Shown: positions 8,326-17,074, numbered from the stretch's first letter. The stretch is 23,626 nt of DNA from Chara braunii (GCA_003427395.1 BFEA01000094.1:2116121-2139746); one strand, 5' to 3'. Notes: generated by a model from the sequence alone, not told the origin. Numbers and translations are program-made.

Positions 8326-9560
8326 GAATGATATGGCCAGGATTCCCACACTTAAAGAACCCCCCCCTCCTCTGATCTCTTTCTCCAGAACACGTCCGGC
8401 ATCTTCATGGCTTTCCTCGGGTCTCCCTCCTCGTAACACTATAATTACCATAACAGTTTTTTTTTTTTTTTTTTTTTTCATGCCAATCTTCTCTGTATTG
8501 TTCCAATTTTATCGGATGTCTCGAAGGACATAACAGATTCTTTTGGAGATGCCATATCTTCCAAATCTTGGTCCTCTTCTGGTTCAGTGGGATTTAAAGG
8601 ATCTCGTCGTTCAAGATTTCCAAGCACACGGCTCTCCATCAGTTTGTCAAGACTACTGACTGTTTCCATTTTCATGTACTATGGAGACTCTGACGCCACA
8701 CTTCAAGGGCATAGTTGCCCCCTCTTCCACCTTGATAGGTGGAGGAACCACGACCACCCTTCGGGGAACTGTAACCCCTTCCTCCCTCTTGGAAGTCCTC
8801 ATTGCTTCCAATCCCCTGAGCGGCAGGTCCCCGGCCTCCTCTGCCATGACCTCCTCGACCTTGGCCTCTTCAAGCCCTCCCCCACAGGCTCCTACGGCCG
8901 ACCATACTCCATTTGTTCCCCGAAATCAATCTGGTTGTAGGGGATTTCTTCGATTCTCCCTCCCTCAAATGTAACAAGGAGCCTATTGGTTCCCTGAATG
9001 TTGCCTTGTATGACCTTACACTTCCACTTTTTCCGCTTCTGCAAGTTAGCTTGCTGCAGAAAGCCGGCCTGATATTTGGCATACTTGCTGAAAGCTTCGT
9101 GGGTTTGGCCTTCGTTCTGCGACTTAGCGTAAAGCTGGGACCTCAAGGGTTCTGGCAGGGCGAGTGCAAAATGATCGAATACCTGCTGGGGGGTTGCTCC
9201 GCGATCCTGGTCTTGGAGCAGCTCATCCGTGTTGCGCCTTCAAGGCCACGACACTCTTCCAGTTACAGTGTTCTATATTCAGGATCTTCATTTGTGTGCG
9301 CCGGGCCAGGGTCTTATCCTTGAATCGAGCGCACAAGGTGGAGATGTCAATATGTCAGTTATGCGTGAGAAGTGGACGATATCTCGCCCACACCCCACCG
9401 CTTTGGCCGGCGCAATTTCGTATTCGACGCGTCACCCCCAAATATGAAGCAGCCATTCGCACCTGACCTATGCGTGCTATCTCCTGCGCCCACAGGTAGG
9501 TTGGACTGCCGCCTCCCACTGTCTTGTATTCTTGTCCTTCTTCCCATTATAGGTCCCAGT
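8326..9560 (-). pseudogene. Gag (capsid and zinc-knuckle) remnant of gypsy element
   Basis: The clearest block is about 9110-9220 minus, reading TPQQVFDHFALALPEPLRSQ. Upstream, in a shifted frame, is CARFKDKTLARRTQMKILN. These fit the C-terminal capsid region of retrotransposon gag. Further upstream (about 9420-9560) MAASYLGGDAS and RQWEAAVQPT resemble the N-terminal capsid part. At 8330-8359 the peptide FFKCGNPGHIIPF resembles a CX2CX4HX4C nucleic-acid-binding knuckle, but the first and last cysteines are missing. At least two frameshifts and a retroposon insertion break it. Confidence 0.7.
8449..8537 (-). mobile_element. Small poly(A)-tailed insertion inside gag
   Basis: On the minus strand the 8-mer CTGTTATG precedes a body of about 51 bases, which ends in a run of about 21 A (plus strand T, 8457-8478), and CTGTTATG recurs immediately after the tail. 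This is the arrangement of a retroposon with a short target-site duplication. The duplication is only 8 bp, and the body could alternatively be gag sequence with an expanded A tract, so the call is tentative. Confidence 0.45.
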
Positions 9561-10350
9561 CAACCTTTTTTTTTTTTTTTTTTTTCTCTCTCTCCCTTCT
9601 ACTCCGTTTCGTGCTCCTTTCTGATTTCCTCCCTTGCCGTTTCCGCTGTCACCATCATCATCCCCATCATCTCCTCCATCTCCTCCATCCCTTCCGTCCG
9701 GCTTCTTCACCAGCGCTTCTTCACCCCATGCATCTTGCAATACTCCATGAGGTGCCCCCCATACTCTTCGCAGGTATTGCGGACTAGGTGGTACGCATTC
9801 ACGAGCATACAGTTCTATTTGTCGGTTATGTTGTCCGACCCGGCAATCAAATGGCAAACTTGGGACCTCCTACGTAGCCGCTGTGGTCCGGCTATGGACC
9901 GTTTGTCGTCGTCCTTCTCGTTGGATCAGCCCTGAACGCGATCGAGTGTTGTCCTGGTGGAAGGCCGCCAGTCGTGGTCTTCTTACAAATTTTGAGTTCG
10001 ATTTGCTTTCATACGAGTCCTGGATGTGGCTCGTGCCTTCCCGATGGATCTTTCTCTTTCTCTTTTATGTTATACTCGGTCCACTGCACATCATTGTAAA
10101 TGTTCCTGGAGCGGGTAATGGTCGCAATACCTGAACGTATCTGGTCCAAAATGAGTTCAAGTGCATGTAGAGTATTGAGCAGTGAAGCAAGGCTCGCCGT
10201 CAATGCTATGCTGCAGTCTTGTCCTGCATGGGAAAGTATGGGCCAGCGATGTCTGTTCCACCACATACACGTAAAGCAGTCGTTATGTTGGGCGAGAAGC
10301 CCATATCTATGGCCGCTCCCCTTTGTTCGTCGAGAGTCCTGAGACATTTA
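9561..10350 (-). pseudogene. Possible N-terminal extension of the gypsy gag
   Basis: Minus-strand peptides in shifting frames (for example IELYARECVPPSPQYLRRVW near 9760-9820 and LILDQIRSGIATITRSRNIY near 10090-10150) look protein-like and not repeat-like. They run co-linear with the gag below. A 23 bp T run (about 9564-9587) separates them from the recognised capsid part and encodes a lysine run. I do not recognise the family; it may be a gag N-terminus or an unrelated decayed gene. Confidence 0.3.
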
Positions 10351-10511
10351 GAGGTGCATCGCAGACAATCTACCGAGTGCCACAGACGTACACAAACAGA
10401 TGCGTGCAGGGGAGTGGACGTGCACAGTTTTTGGGCAAATGTCTGGGCGCTTGGGAACTCCGCACCTGGCACATTGCATATCGCATGCAATAGCATCTGA
10501 TGTGGTGTTGG

Positions 10512-10692
10512 CTTAAACCGCCAGTACCTTTTCCAGGGGATTTCGAGAATAAGAAATGTAACATTCAGAGGCCAGGCGCTTCCGGACGCAAATGGCCAGA
10601 AAAATAAAAGCTGCGCTGGCGCTTTGGCAATGCTTGGCGTGCAGGAGGAATCCACCTCCGCAAAAAGAGGCGGGAAGGTAGCGGTGGTTTGA
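10512..10692. mobile_element. Inverted-terminal (MITE-like) element, copy 1
   Basis: The left end is CTTAAACCGCCAGTACC (10512-10528). The right end is GGTGGTTTGAA (about 10682-10692), its inverted counterpart. The interior contains GACGCAAATGGCCAG (about 10585-10599), the diverged form of the GACCACAATGGCTGG core seen in other family members, followed by GCTTGGCGTGCAGG. It has no coding capacity. It abuts copy 2 with the two ends sharing bases. Confidence 0.7.
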
Positions 10693-10900
10693 ACCCCACC
10701 AGTACATCTTCCGGGCAAGCTTGAGAATGGAAATCGAAGCCAATCCAAAAATTTGGGGGCCTCGGGGTGGCCGGACCACAATGGCTGGCATTGTCAGCCA
10801 AAACAGGAAAAAAAAGTGTGCTGGTGGTGGTGACGCAAAGCTTGGCATGCAGTGTGAATCCACCATGGCAAAAAGAGGTTTGGATGTACTGGTTCTTTAA
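10690..10900. mobile_element. Inverted-terminal (MITE-like) element, copy 2
   Basis: It runs from GAACCCCACCAGTAC (10691-10705) to GTACTGGTTCTTTAA (10886-10900). The interior holds GACCACAATGGCTGG at 10774-10788, identical to the reverse complement of 16691-16705, and GCTTGGCATGCAGTG. The minus-strand frames across this pair are shadows. Confidence 0.75.
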
Positions 10901-11143
10901 GCAGCAAACAAGCAAGCGTACAGCAGTGGATTGTCTTTTACTCGATTTTTCTGTTCTTGTTTTTGCCGTCTTTCCAATGAATTGGTGGTGCGCTGCGATG
11001 CTGAAGTTTTGACACCAAGCACAGAGTTTTTGTACTATCTTCGCGTCTGTCTTCGGCTGAGCTGCACCTCAATTGAAAATGATTTGCCAGGTTTGGACTG
11101 ACAGTCTGCTGGAAGTGCACAGCTGGTGACAGAACAGTTGAGA
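10901..11143. other. Unassigned stretch
   Basis: No element end, RNA or coding signal recognised. Confidence 0.4.
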
Positions 11144-11243
11144 GTAATTTGAGAGTAGCAGGTGCTTGTGTGTTTGTGTGTTTGTGTTTGTGTGTTTGTG
11201 TGTTTGTGTTTTCTTGGCAGGTAATTTGAGAGTAGCAGGTGCT
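11144..11243. repeat. 23 bp direct repeats flanking a GTGTTT microsatellite
   Basis: A perfect 23-base repeat beginning GTAATTTGAGAGTAGCAGG is present at 11144-11166 and 11221-11243. The 54 bases between are mostly a GTGTTT/GTGTGTTT simple repeat ending CTTGGCAG. This is either a 77 bp tandem duplication with simple-repeat expansion or an insertion with a long target-site duplication. Confidence 0.9.
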
Positions 11244-11447
11244 GCACGGGTATGTATATGACATGCGTTGATTATCAGGAACTTGTGTGTATGTGGGTGT
11301 TTTTTTTGGGGGGTGGGAGGGGGTGCGTGGGTACATACACACACGTGTCTGTGCATGCTGTAATCAGTTGGTAGGTAAGCTTGTTCCCACTGGAATCATG
11401 CTTTGCGCACTGGACCGTATTTCTATCAGACGGTTTACGATCAGCCT

Positions 11448-11624
11448 CTTAAACCACCAGTATTGGGTCCAGCTATTGGCCGCGGAAAAAAAATAGAGTA
11501 GAAATGGAGTAGAAATGTTTCTAGTTGGATGAATTTGAGCGCTCCTGTAGTATCCTGTACGTTTGCTAAAATTGTGGCGCGTTAACGGGCACGACTCTAG
11601 GAAGTACTGTACTGGTGGTTTAAG
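11448..11624. mobile_element. Inverted-terminal (MITE-like) element, subtype with CCGCGG
   Basis: The left end is CTTAAACCACCAGTA (11448-11462) and the right end is GTACTGGTGGTTTAAG (11609-11624), a near-exact inverted pair with TTAA at both outer edges. The interior carries GCTATTGGCCGCGGAAAA (11472-11489) and CGTTTGCTAAAATTGTGGC (11560-11578). Both are found exactly in reverse complement at 15797-15814 and 15722-15740, so a second copy exists in opposite orientation 4 kb away. Length is about 177 bp and it is non-coding. Confidence 0.88.
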
Positions 11625-11869
11625 TTCTGTTCGAACTTCGAAGCCTGACAAAATGGGTGCTTTTTTTTTTTTGTCACGGGGTAATGATTGAGGTGCTACT
11701 ATCCGTGCTTGACCTGTTGTTTGGCTTGTTGGTTGTGTGTTCCCTAGCCAAATTGTGAGACTCCATTTACGAGGGGATGAAAGGTTTTAACATTTAATGG
11801 TATGACTCTCTCTGTAGACCGCATGTGGCACGTGGGAGAAACGTACGAGTGATGGCAGGTCACCCACCC
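11625..11869. other. Unassigned stretch
   Basis: It contains a T run (about 11660-11671) without a convincing flanking duplication. No gene was seen. Confidence 0.4.
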
Positions 11870-12006
11870 TTTTTTTTTTTGAAAGAGGGCTTCTGTTAAT
11901 CTGATTGCAGCTGGACTTGAACTCGGGTTTGTATTTCATTGCCAGCTGGACGCGAACTTGGGTTTGTATTTCAACAGTTCTTGGGCGCAACAGCTGAGCT
12001 AGGCCC
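11870..12006 (-). mobile_element. tRNA-derived SINE copy with internal duplication
   Basis: On the minus strand the copy begins GCCTAGCTCAGC (A-box type) and continues GAACTGTTGAAATACAAACC. It reaches a B-box-like AGTTCGCGTCC and ends after CCCTCTTTC in about 11 A (plus strand T, 11870-11880). The segment with GAAATACAAACC and the B box is duplicated in tandem with a 35 bp period (plus 11908-11941 and 11942-11976). The second B box, AGTTCAAGTCC, is closer to consensus. The head aligns with the copies at 14845-14990 and 21611-21789; the body differs. Confidence 0.75.
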
Positions 12007-12635
12007 GTTGGTAGATGTAGCTTTTTGACAAAGCAGCCACAAGGAAGACTTTTTCGACTCACCTCTGGACGTGATTGTGGTCAGATTCGTCCAGGCACGG
12101 CTGTAATTGTGGTCAGGTACAATTAGAAAAGTGCGAGTGTTGAGTATGCGCTCAGATCCGCTTGCGATGCACGAATTCTTTTCGCAAGCATTCGTCGAAT
12201 GCATTGAACAGTACAAGAATAAGATGTCAGAAGAGTGCTTTTTTTTTTTCTTTTTTTTTTTTGTTCCCAAGGCGTGTCGGTTTACTGTCAACAGTTGAGA
12301 GTTTTGCTGGTGATTGAAGTTTCGCAAAAACCTGGTGAGTGAAGTTTTGCTAAGTGGTGGAGGCGTCGACTTGACTGTAGAGGAGATGGGGCATTTCACG
12401 CCTGGGCATCAGAGGACTCACTGTATATCCACAGCCTGGTATATCCACACTGTGTTGACCCCATAGCCATGGCGACAACGATGATATTGTGTGCACATGA
12501 TGTGGGTGGTTGACTGTTGAGCTGGTCCCATGTTTTTCTTCGTGATGTCGATCTGAAATTCTGTGTTCATGTGGATGTTGATTGTGTGCTTGGAGAAGTA
12601 GAGAGGACTCAAGGCAGGTGTTGTAGGCCTATATA
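12007..12635. other. Unassigned stretch with T-rich tract
   Basis: It contains an interrupted T run (about 12239-12262) and a small direct repeat (TATATCCACA near 12422 and 12440). No gene was seen. Confidence 0.4.
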
Positions 12636-12746
12636 CTACCGTCTTCACCCGAATAGAATGCCCGGTCATTATAGCCGTATCTGGTGCAATTTTCAGTCCA
12701 GATACGTCTATAATGACCGGGCGTTCTATTCGGGTGAAGACGGTAG
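12636..12746. repeat. Near-perfect 49 bp-arm inverted repeat (hairpin)
   Basis: The left arm 12636-12684 (starting CTACCGTCTTCACCCGAATA) and right arm 12698-12746 pair at 47 of 49 positions, with a 13-base spacer TGCAATTTTCAGT. Complementarity stops abruptly at both outer edges. A transcript would fold into a long stem-loop. Candidates are a foldback MITE, a precursor of small RNAs, or a replication-generated inverted duplication. It has no relation to the TTAAACCACC family. Confidence 0.97.
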
Positions 12747-13369
12747 CTCTGTTATCATGCGCAGATGGCACTGGTGATTTGAGTTCCAGCTTGCACTGTC
12801 ATGTGTTTCGCTTGGTCCTTGGAAGAGCGACTGTGGATGTGTGCGTGCAAGAATATGAGATGCACTAATGATGATGGATAGTAATGATGATGATCCTTAA
12901 AAAAACATAAAAGAAAGAAGATGATGGTCCTCTTGAGCCTGCTGAGTCCTCTTGAGAGGAAACTCGGAGAGGTCATACAGGCAGCTGTTGGAGAATGAGA
13001 AGCAGCGTATGCTTCGGGTGACGCACTGCTAACCGTCCCAAGGAGATTCAGAAGGGCGAGGGGACAGTGGGACACGGTGGTATCGGATGCGGATTCTGGA
13101 ATTAAAATGCCAACGAATTCGACAATCCTATTCTCTTTGCAAGATGTATGATGAACTAAACGTAGGGCAAGTGCCCATCCTGCTCCTGGACAACAGGTGT
13201 GTTTTGTCTGGTTTGTGTTTTGACATTGTGATCTTCGTAGTCTGTGCTGTGTATTGTTTGCGCAGAGCCACCGTACCTTGGGCTAAGGGCCTCTCCAGAC
13301 GGCATGTGAAACACAAACGACTCTGCCGAGTGCATCTGCCTTCGAAAAATAATTCGTTGCTAGCTTTCC
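12747..13369. other. Unassigned stretch
   Basis: GCACTGGTGATTTGAG (about 12769-12784) weakly resembles the family end GTACTGGTGGTTTAAG. Otherwise nothing is recognised. Confidence 0.4.
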
Positions 13370-13637
13370 AGCCCGGGCGCCTGGACCACCCCATGTCGCC
13401 CGTAAGGGCGCTCGGGGCGCCCGGCCGTGCGACCCCCCCGGCCAGGCCCCGGGCCCCCACAGCGCCGGCCCCCAAATCCCTCTGAATTTTTTTTTTGGTG
13501 CTACGGGCTGGAGGCCCAGAGGGAAAAAAAAAAAATGGCGGCTGCCCCAATTTTTTTTGGGGTCCGGTAGGCCCTACTTCGTAGTTTTTTTTTTTTTGGG
13601 ACCTGGGCCGTCGATCTGCGTTGATCGATGGCGCGGG
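13370..13637. other. GC-rich stretch with homopolymer runs
   Basis: About 110 bases of very GC-rich sequence (CCGGGC, GGGGCGCC words) are followed by alternating T and A runs of 8 to 13 bases. Open frames on both strands reflect the composition bias. No coding evidence. Confidence 0.5.
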
Positions 13638-13672
13638 AAGTCCCAAGATTTCGAATTCGAATCTTGGGACTT
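13638..13672. repeat. Palindrome AAGTCCCAAGAT...ATCTTGGGACTT
   Basis: The two halves are reverse complements around TTCGAATTCGA with a single extra T in the left half, giving arms of about 17 bases and essentially no loop. It is too short and isolated to name an element. Confidence 0.85.
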
Positions 13673-13722
13673 GCAGCGGCCCCCTGCGCCCTCCGCCCTA
13701 CCCCCCGTGCCAGTTCGTTGTT

Positions 13723-13778
13723 TCCCGCTCGTTGTTGCCCTGCCGTGATTTCCCGCTCGTTGTTGCCCTGCCGTGATC
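13723..13778. repeat. 28 bp tandem duplication
   Basis: The unit TTCCCGCTCGTTGTTGCCCT plus eight bases occurs at 13723-13750 and 13751-13778, identical in both. Confidence 0.93.
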
Positions 13779-14029
13779 GTCCGTGCCATCGTTATCATCG
13801 CCCTGCTGAGGCGCCATCGTCATCACCCTGCTGCCTTCCGGCACGCCACCATCGTCCCAGCAGTGCCATCCTCCTCGCCCCTGATGAAGACTTCCTGCGC
13901 CGCCATCGCCTACTTAGGTAAGTTTGTTTCTTCTTCTTCTTCTTTTTGTCTTCTTCATCTCTACTACATCTTTGTTTGTTCTTCTTCGTTTTGTGTCATT
14001 CTTCTTCCTCTCCTTCTTCTCCTCCATTT

Positions 14030-14171
14030 CGTCATGTTCTTTTCCTTCTTCGTTGTTTCTTTGTCTTCTTTTCTTTTTTTTGTTGTTGTTTCTTCTTCTA
14101 TTTGGTTCTTATTCTTCATCGGCTCTTGTTTTTCTTCTTCTCTTTTTTGTTGCCGCCTCGTCTTCTCTACT

Positions 14172-14203
<32 letters not shown>

Positions 14204-14240
14204 TTCTTCTTCTTCTTCTTCTTCTTCTTCTTCTTCTGCG
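14030..14240. repeat. TTC-rich region and (TTC)n microsatellite
   Basis: A pyrimidine-rich, TTC-biased stretch culminates in a pure TTC/CTT block at about 14179-14237. Poly-Ser, poly-Phe and poly-Leu frames here are its three translations. Confidence 0.95.
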
Positions 14241-14280
14241 TCTGCTTCTGCTTCTTTCTTGTTGCCGCCTCTGCCCCTAC

Positions 14281-14344
14281 CTCCTCCTACCTCCTCCTAC
14301 CTCCTCCTACCTCCTCCTACCTCCTCCTACCTCCTCCTACCTCC
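14281..14344. repeat. 10 bp minisatellite CTCCTCCTAC
   Basis: At least six consecutive copies of the decamer, with no interruption. Confidence 0.95.
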
Positions 14345-14490
14345 TGCCATAGTCCCCCCTCCTCCCTCCCTCCTCCCGCCATAGTCCTCCCTCCTTCCTC
14401 ACACCAAAGTCCTCCCTCCTCTCTCCTGCCATAGTCCTCCCTCCTTCCTCCCGCCAAAATCCTCCCTCCTCTCTCTCGCCATAGCCCTGT
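14345..14490. repeat. Degenerate 27-31 bp minisatellite
   Basis: About five imperfect units share GCCATAGTCCTCCCTCC, with variation in the TCCTCTCTCC part. It probably arose from the adjoining CCT-rich repeat. Confidence 0.85.
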
Positions 14491-14844
14491 CCATTTTCTG
14501 TGGGAAGATGCACTCGTTTCATTTTTCATTTCATGTGCTGCGTGGGGAAACCCTAAGTCGTAAAAAAGTGTCATAGACAGACATCTCAGGTACGTGCTCA
14601 GCGTTGGTTTATTATAAACTTTATAATAGTTTATATCTTTTCACCGCCATACAACTGCTCAGCTGCGTCAGCTTTTTGTCTCTCCTCTGTTTGTCGGATT
14701 CTTGAAACCCTTTTGTTTCCTAGTTTGGCAACTAATGCGAGGAGTGTAGGAGTAGGAGCCCGTCTATTGTAGACAAGTGGGGGGTTGGTGGAGCTGACAG
14801 AGCTATTGAAAAGCCCGACACTTATGGGGGACCAATCAGAACCC
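14491..14844. other. Unassigned stretch
   Basis: It contains a small palindrome-like TATAAACTTTATAATAGTTTATA near 14613-14635 but no gene or element end that I recognise. Confidence 0.4.
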
Positions 14845-14990
14845 TTTCTTTAAGAAAGGGCGACGGCCCTGTTAGGTATCATCATCGAAGTGACCGGCCC
14901 GAGGTTCATTCCGTTCATGTTGGTCCATCAGGATTCAATCTTGGGTCTGTATTTCAGCAGTTCACGGGTGTACCGACTGGAGCTAACCTT
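14845..14990 (-). mobile_element. tRNA-derived SINE copy, minus strand
   Basis: The minus strand reads TTAGCTCCAGTCGGTACACC (A box, about 14967-14986), then GAACTGCTGAAATACAGACC and ATTGAATCC (B box, about 14931-14939). The body contains GGGCCGGTCA and ends GGGCCGTCGCCCTTTC. Head and body both align with the plus-strand copy at 21611-21789, including GGGCCGTCGCCCTTT just before the tail, so these two belong to one family. The A tail has decayed to CTTAAAGAAAGGG. Confidence 0.88.
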
Positions 14991-15681
14991 GTTGGTGGGG
15001 GGGTGGACCGCATCAGAACCCTATTGCGTACTGTTGAGGAGTGCTACTGTTGTCCCCCGAACATAACGCACCCCTGTCATGAATGTATAGATGGTACGCA
15101 CTCTCGTCATGAATGTGGAGAAGCTATTTTTCCAGCCCAATACAGTCATAACAAGGGTGCGATGTGTTTGGGGGAGACCGCAGTTTCTTGGAAAGACAGT
15201 GCAACCTGTTTGAGAGGAATAGGCTTGTTTGTGAATAAGCATCCTGTCTAGACGGTAAGCTCTTGAGGATGGAGGAATGTGGGTTTGTCGGGGGCCTAGG
15301 ACACTCCGCAACCCCCCCTGTTGACAGCCCTCGCTACTCAACATGATGAACCGAAAGCGATGCGCACCGCGTCCTTCGACGAAGAGGAGATGCATTAGAG
15401 CAAGTCTGTTGTGCTCGTGTTGTGTGTGTCTGGTGGAAGCGGACCCTTCCGATTTTAGAAAGCAGGAGGCCACAAAGATAGTCTAGAGAGTAGGGAGCCT
15501 TGCGCCTGATGTTTTTGAACATAGTGAACCAGGAAAGGAAGCCATGGAGATGGTTCTTTCGATCTCATCACTGAGAGAATGTGAGAAGCTTTGCATACCT
15601 CATTCAATTGAATGAATGTCTAATTCAGGCAGAGAATGATTGAACATTATATTTCGGCATCTCGTTTGATGAAAAATGCTA
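14991..15681. other. Unassigned stretch
   Basis: A short near-repeat (GTCATGAATGT at about 15077 and 15107) and the palindrome CATTCAATTGAATG at 15602-15615 are present. No gene. The 150-codon minus frame (15021-15473) shows no domain. Confidence 0.4.
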
Positions 15682-15837
15682 TTAAACCATTTGTACTTGC
15701 AAAAATCGTGCCCGATAACGAGCCACAATTTTAGCAAACGTTGGCCACTACCGGAGCACCCACGTTCATCTGAAGAGAAACTTTGCTACTCTATTATTTT
15801 CCGCGGCCAATAGCCGGGCCAAGTGCTGGTGGTTTAT
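15682..15837. mobile_element. Inverted-terminal (MITE-like) element, inverted copy of 11448-11624
   Basis: The ends are TTAAACCATTTGTACTTG (15682-15699, decayed) and GGGCCAAGTGCTGGTGGTTT (15816-15835). Two exact shared blocks of 18 and 19 bases (15797-15814, 15722-15740) establish homology to the 11.4 kb copy in the opposite orientation. It is about 156 bp long and lacks the small internal duplication of GAGTAGAAAT found in the other copy. It is followed at about 15843-15905 by a tRNA-like segment (minus AAGCTCAGTTGTATAAGCGC and GAATTCAAGATC). Confidence 0.85.
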
Positions 15838-16374
15838 TCCAAAAACTGTTGATCTTGAATTCCTGATAACAAGGCGGCGCTTATACAACTGAGCTTTTCG
15901 CCCTTCACTAACCAGTTTGTGTTTTCCCAATTTCGTACTTTGCACAATGCTTTATGAGGCCCGGTCGAAGAGGGCAAGAAGCAATGGAGGTATAGTCTAA
16001 TCTCATCAGTCTCCGTCTCATTGACAGTTGTCCATCGATGAGCTCTCCTATCATTGACAGTCTCCTACTGTGATAGTCTCTAGGGTCAGCGAGGTGAAAG
16101 ACATGCTGCGCACTTGACGTGCGTAACGTATCAGAGTCGTTGGCTTATCATAAAGACGATTTCGGGCAAAATAAATTCCCATGGTGTGACGGCCGGTGTG
16201 TAAAAGGCCTGTGTACATATTCGCCGCGGCATGCTGATCCGTGAGTACTAGCGATTCGAACTGACATGTTCTCGAGTTGCAGAGGACAATCCGAACTGAG
16301 GCAATTTTTCAGGATTCGCTCCGCGTGAAAGCCTTGCTTCCTATTGTCATTGCCATTGTAGCACGCGTGTAGCC
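15838..16374. other. Unassigned stretch beginning with a tRNA-like segment
   Basis: The first about 65 bases on the minus strand contain A-box-like and B-box-like words at tRNA spacing, but no closed cloverleaf. The rest shows no gene. Confidence 0.35.
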
Positions 16375-16526
16375 CAGCCGACGAGGGCCATGCAGACTTC
16401 ACGTCGTCACCACCTTCCTACAGTATATCACTGGCAGTTTTTTGTGAGTGCCAGCCCGTGAGGGCCATTGGAGTTAACGTCATCCCCACCTTCCTCCAGT
16501 ATATCACGGGCAGTTTTTTGTGAGTG
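16375..16526. repeat. 76 bp tandem duplication
   Basis: Two units of 76 bases (16375-16450 and 16451-16526) share CACCTTCCT, CAGTATATCAC and GGCAGTTTTTTGTGAGTGC in the same order. The first halves are more diverged (GAGGGCCAT conserved). Confidence 0.9.
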
Positions 16527-16600
16527 CAGCATATCGTTGCGATGTCTTTACAACAGAAAACGAGGGGTGCGCTCGTTATAGGACTTGTAAGACTTGGCCC

Positions 16601-17074
16601 AGCTATTGATGCCGAGCTGGGAAATGCCCTGCGTGCCAAGTTTTGCCGAGCAACCGCCACGTCGTTTCGTCTTTCTTTTGGCTTGCGCCTCCAGCCATTG
16701 TGGTCTGGTAGGTCGAAGCCCATAAATCTCGGCGCGTTAACGGGAAACGCCTGCGGCCGATGTATGGGCCAAGTACTGGTGGTTTAATGGAACATCTCAC
16801 AGCACGAGCTGATGACAGCCATGCTGCACGTGTATGAAGCTATTGATGCTGAGCTGGGAAACGCCCTGCGTGCCAAGTTCTGCCGAGCAGCTGCGGCGTC
16901 GTTTCGTCTTTCTTTTGGCTTACGCCTCCAGCCATTGTGGTCTGGTAGGCCGAAGCCCATAAATCTTGGCGCGTTAACGGGAAACACCCGTGGCCGATGT
17001 ATGGGCCAAGTACTGGTGGTTTAATCGAACATCTCACGGCACGAGCTGATGACAGCCATGCAGCATCTGTATAA
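16601..17074. mobile_element. Tandemly duplicated inverted-terminal element, 2 x 237 bp
   Basis: The two units (16601-16837 and 16838-17074) differ at only about a dozen positions. Each contains CCAGCCATTGTGGTC (16691-16705, 16928-16942), GCGCGTTAACGGGAAAC and the end GGGCCAAGTACTGGTGGTTT (16768-16787, 17005-17024). About 50 bases of flanking sequence with CGAGCTGATGACAGCCATGC are included in the duplication. Before unit 1, AGACTTGGCCCAGCTATTG preserves the left end without its ACCACC part. Similar peptides from both units reflect DNA similarity and have no domain. Confidence 0.9.

Larger units (their letters stand above)
6270..9560 (-). mobile_element. Decayed Ty3/gypsy-type LTR retrotransposon interior
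   Basis: Read on the minus strand, the parts follow the Ty3/gypsy order: gag capsid and zinc-knuckle remnant, retropepsin, reverse transcriptase, then the start of RNase H. Each is recognisable by motif, but they lie in several frames separated by stops, frameshifts and duplications, so the copy is dead. I could not identify integrase, chromodomain, long terminal repeats, primer-binding site or polypurine tract. The 3' side therefore looks truncated, or decayed beyond recognition, near 6270. The order gag-PR-RT-RNase H (RT before integrase) excludes Ty1/copia, in which integrase precedes RT. Confidence 0.9.

Noticed and set aside
9372-9935. 187-codon plus-strand frame
   Set aside because: It is antisense to the gag remnant and contains the poly-Phe translation of a T run.
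12768-12784. Further family end GCACTGGTGATTTGAG
   Set aside because: Several mismatches to the end motif and no partner end or core sequence nearby.
13915-13925. 5' splice donor AGGTAAGT ending an exon from 13628
   Set aside because: The sequence fits a donor, but the upstream frame is compositionally biased, contains a 28 bp duplication and shows no domain.
13773-14434. Three overlapping long frames (142 to 203 codons)
   Set aside because: They are the three readings of a TTC and CCT repeat region; all three frames are open because the tract lacks stops.
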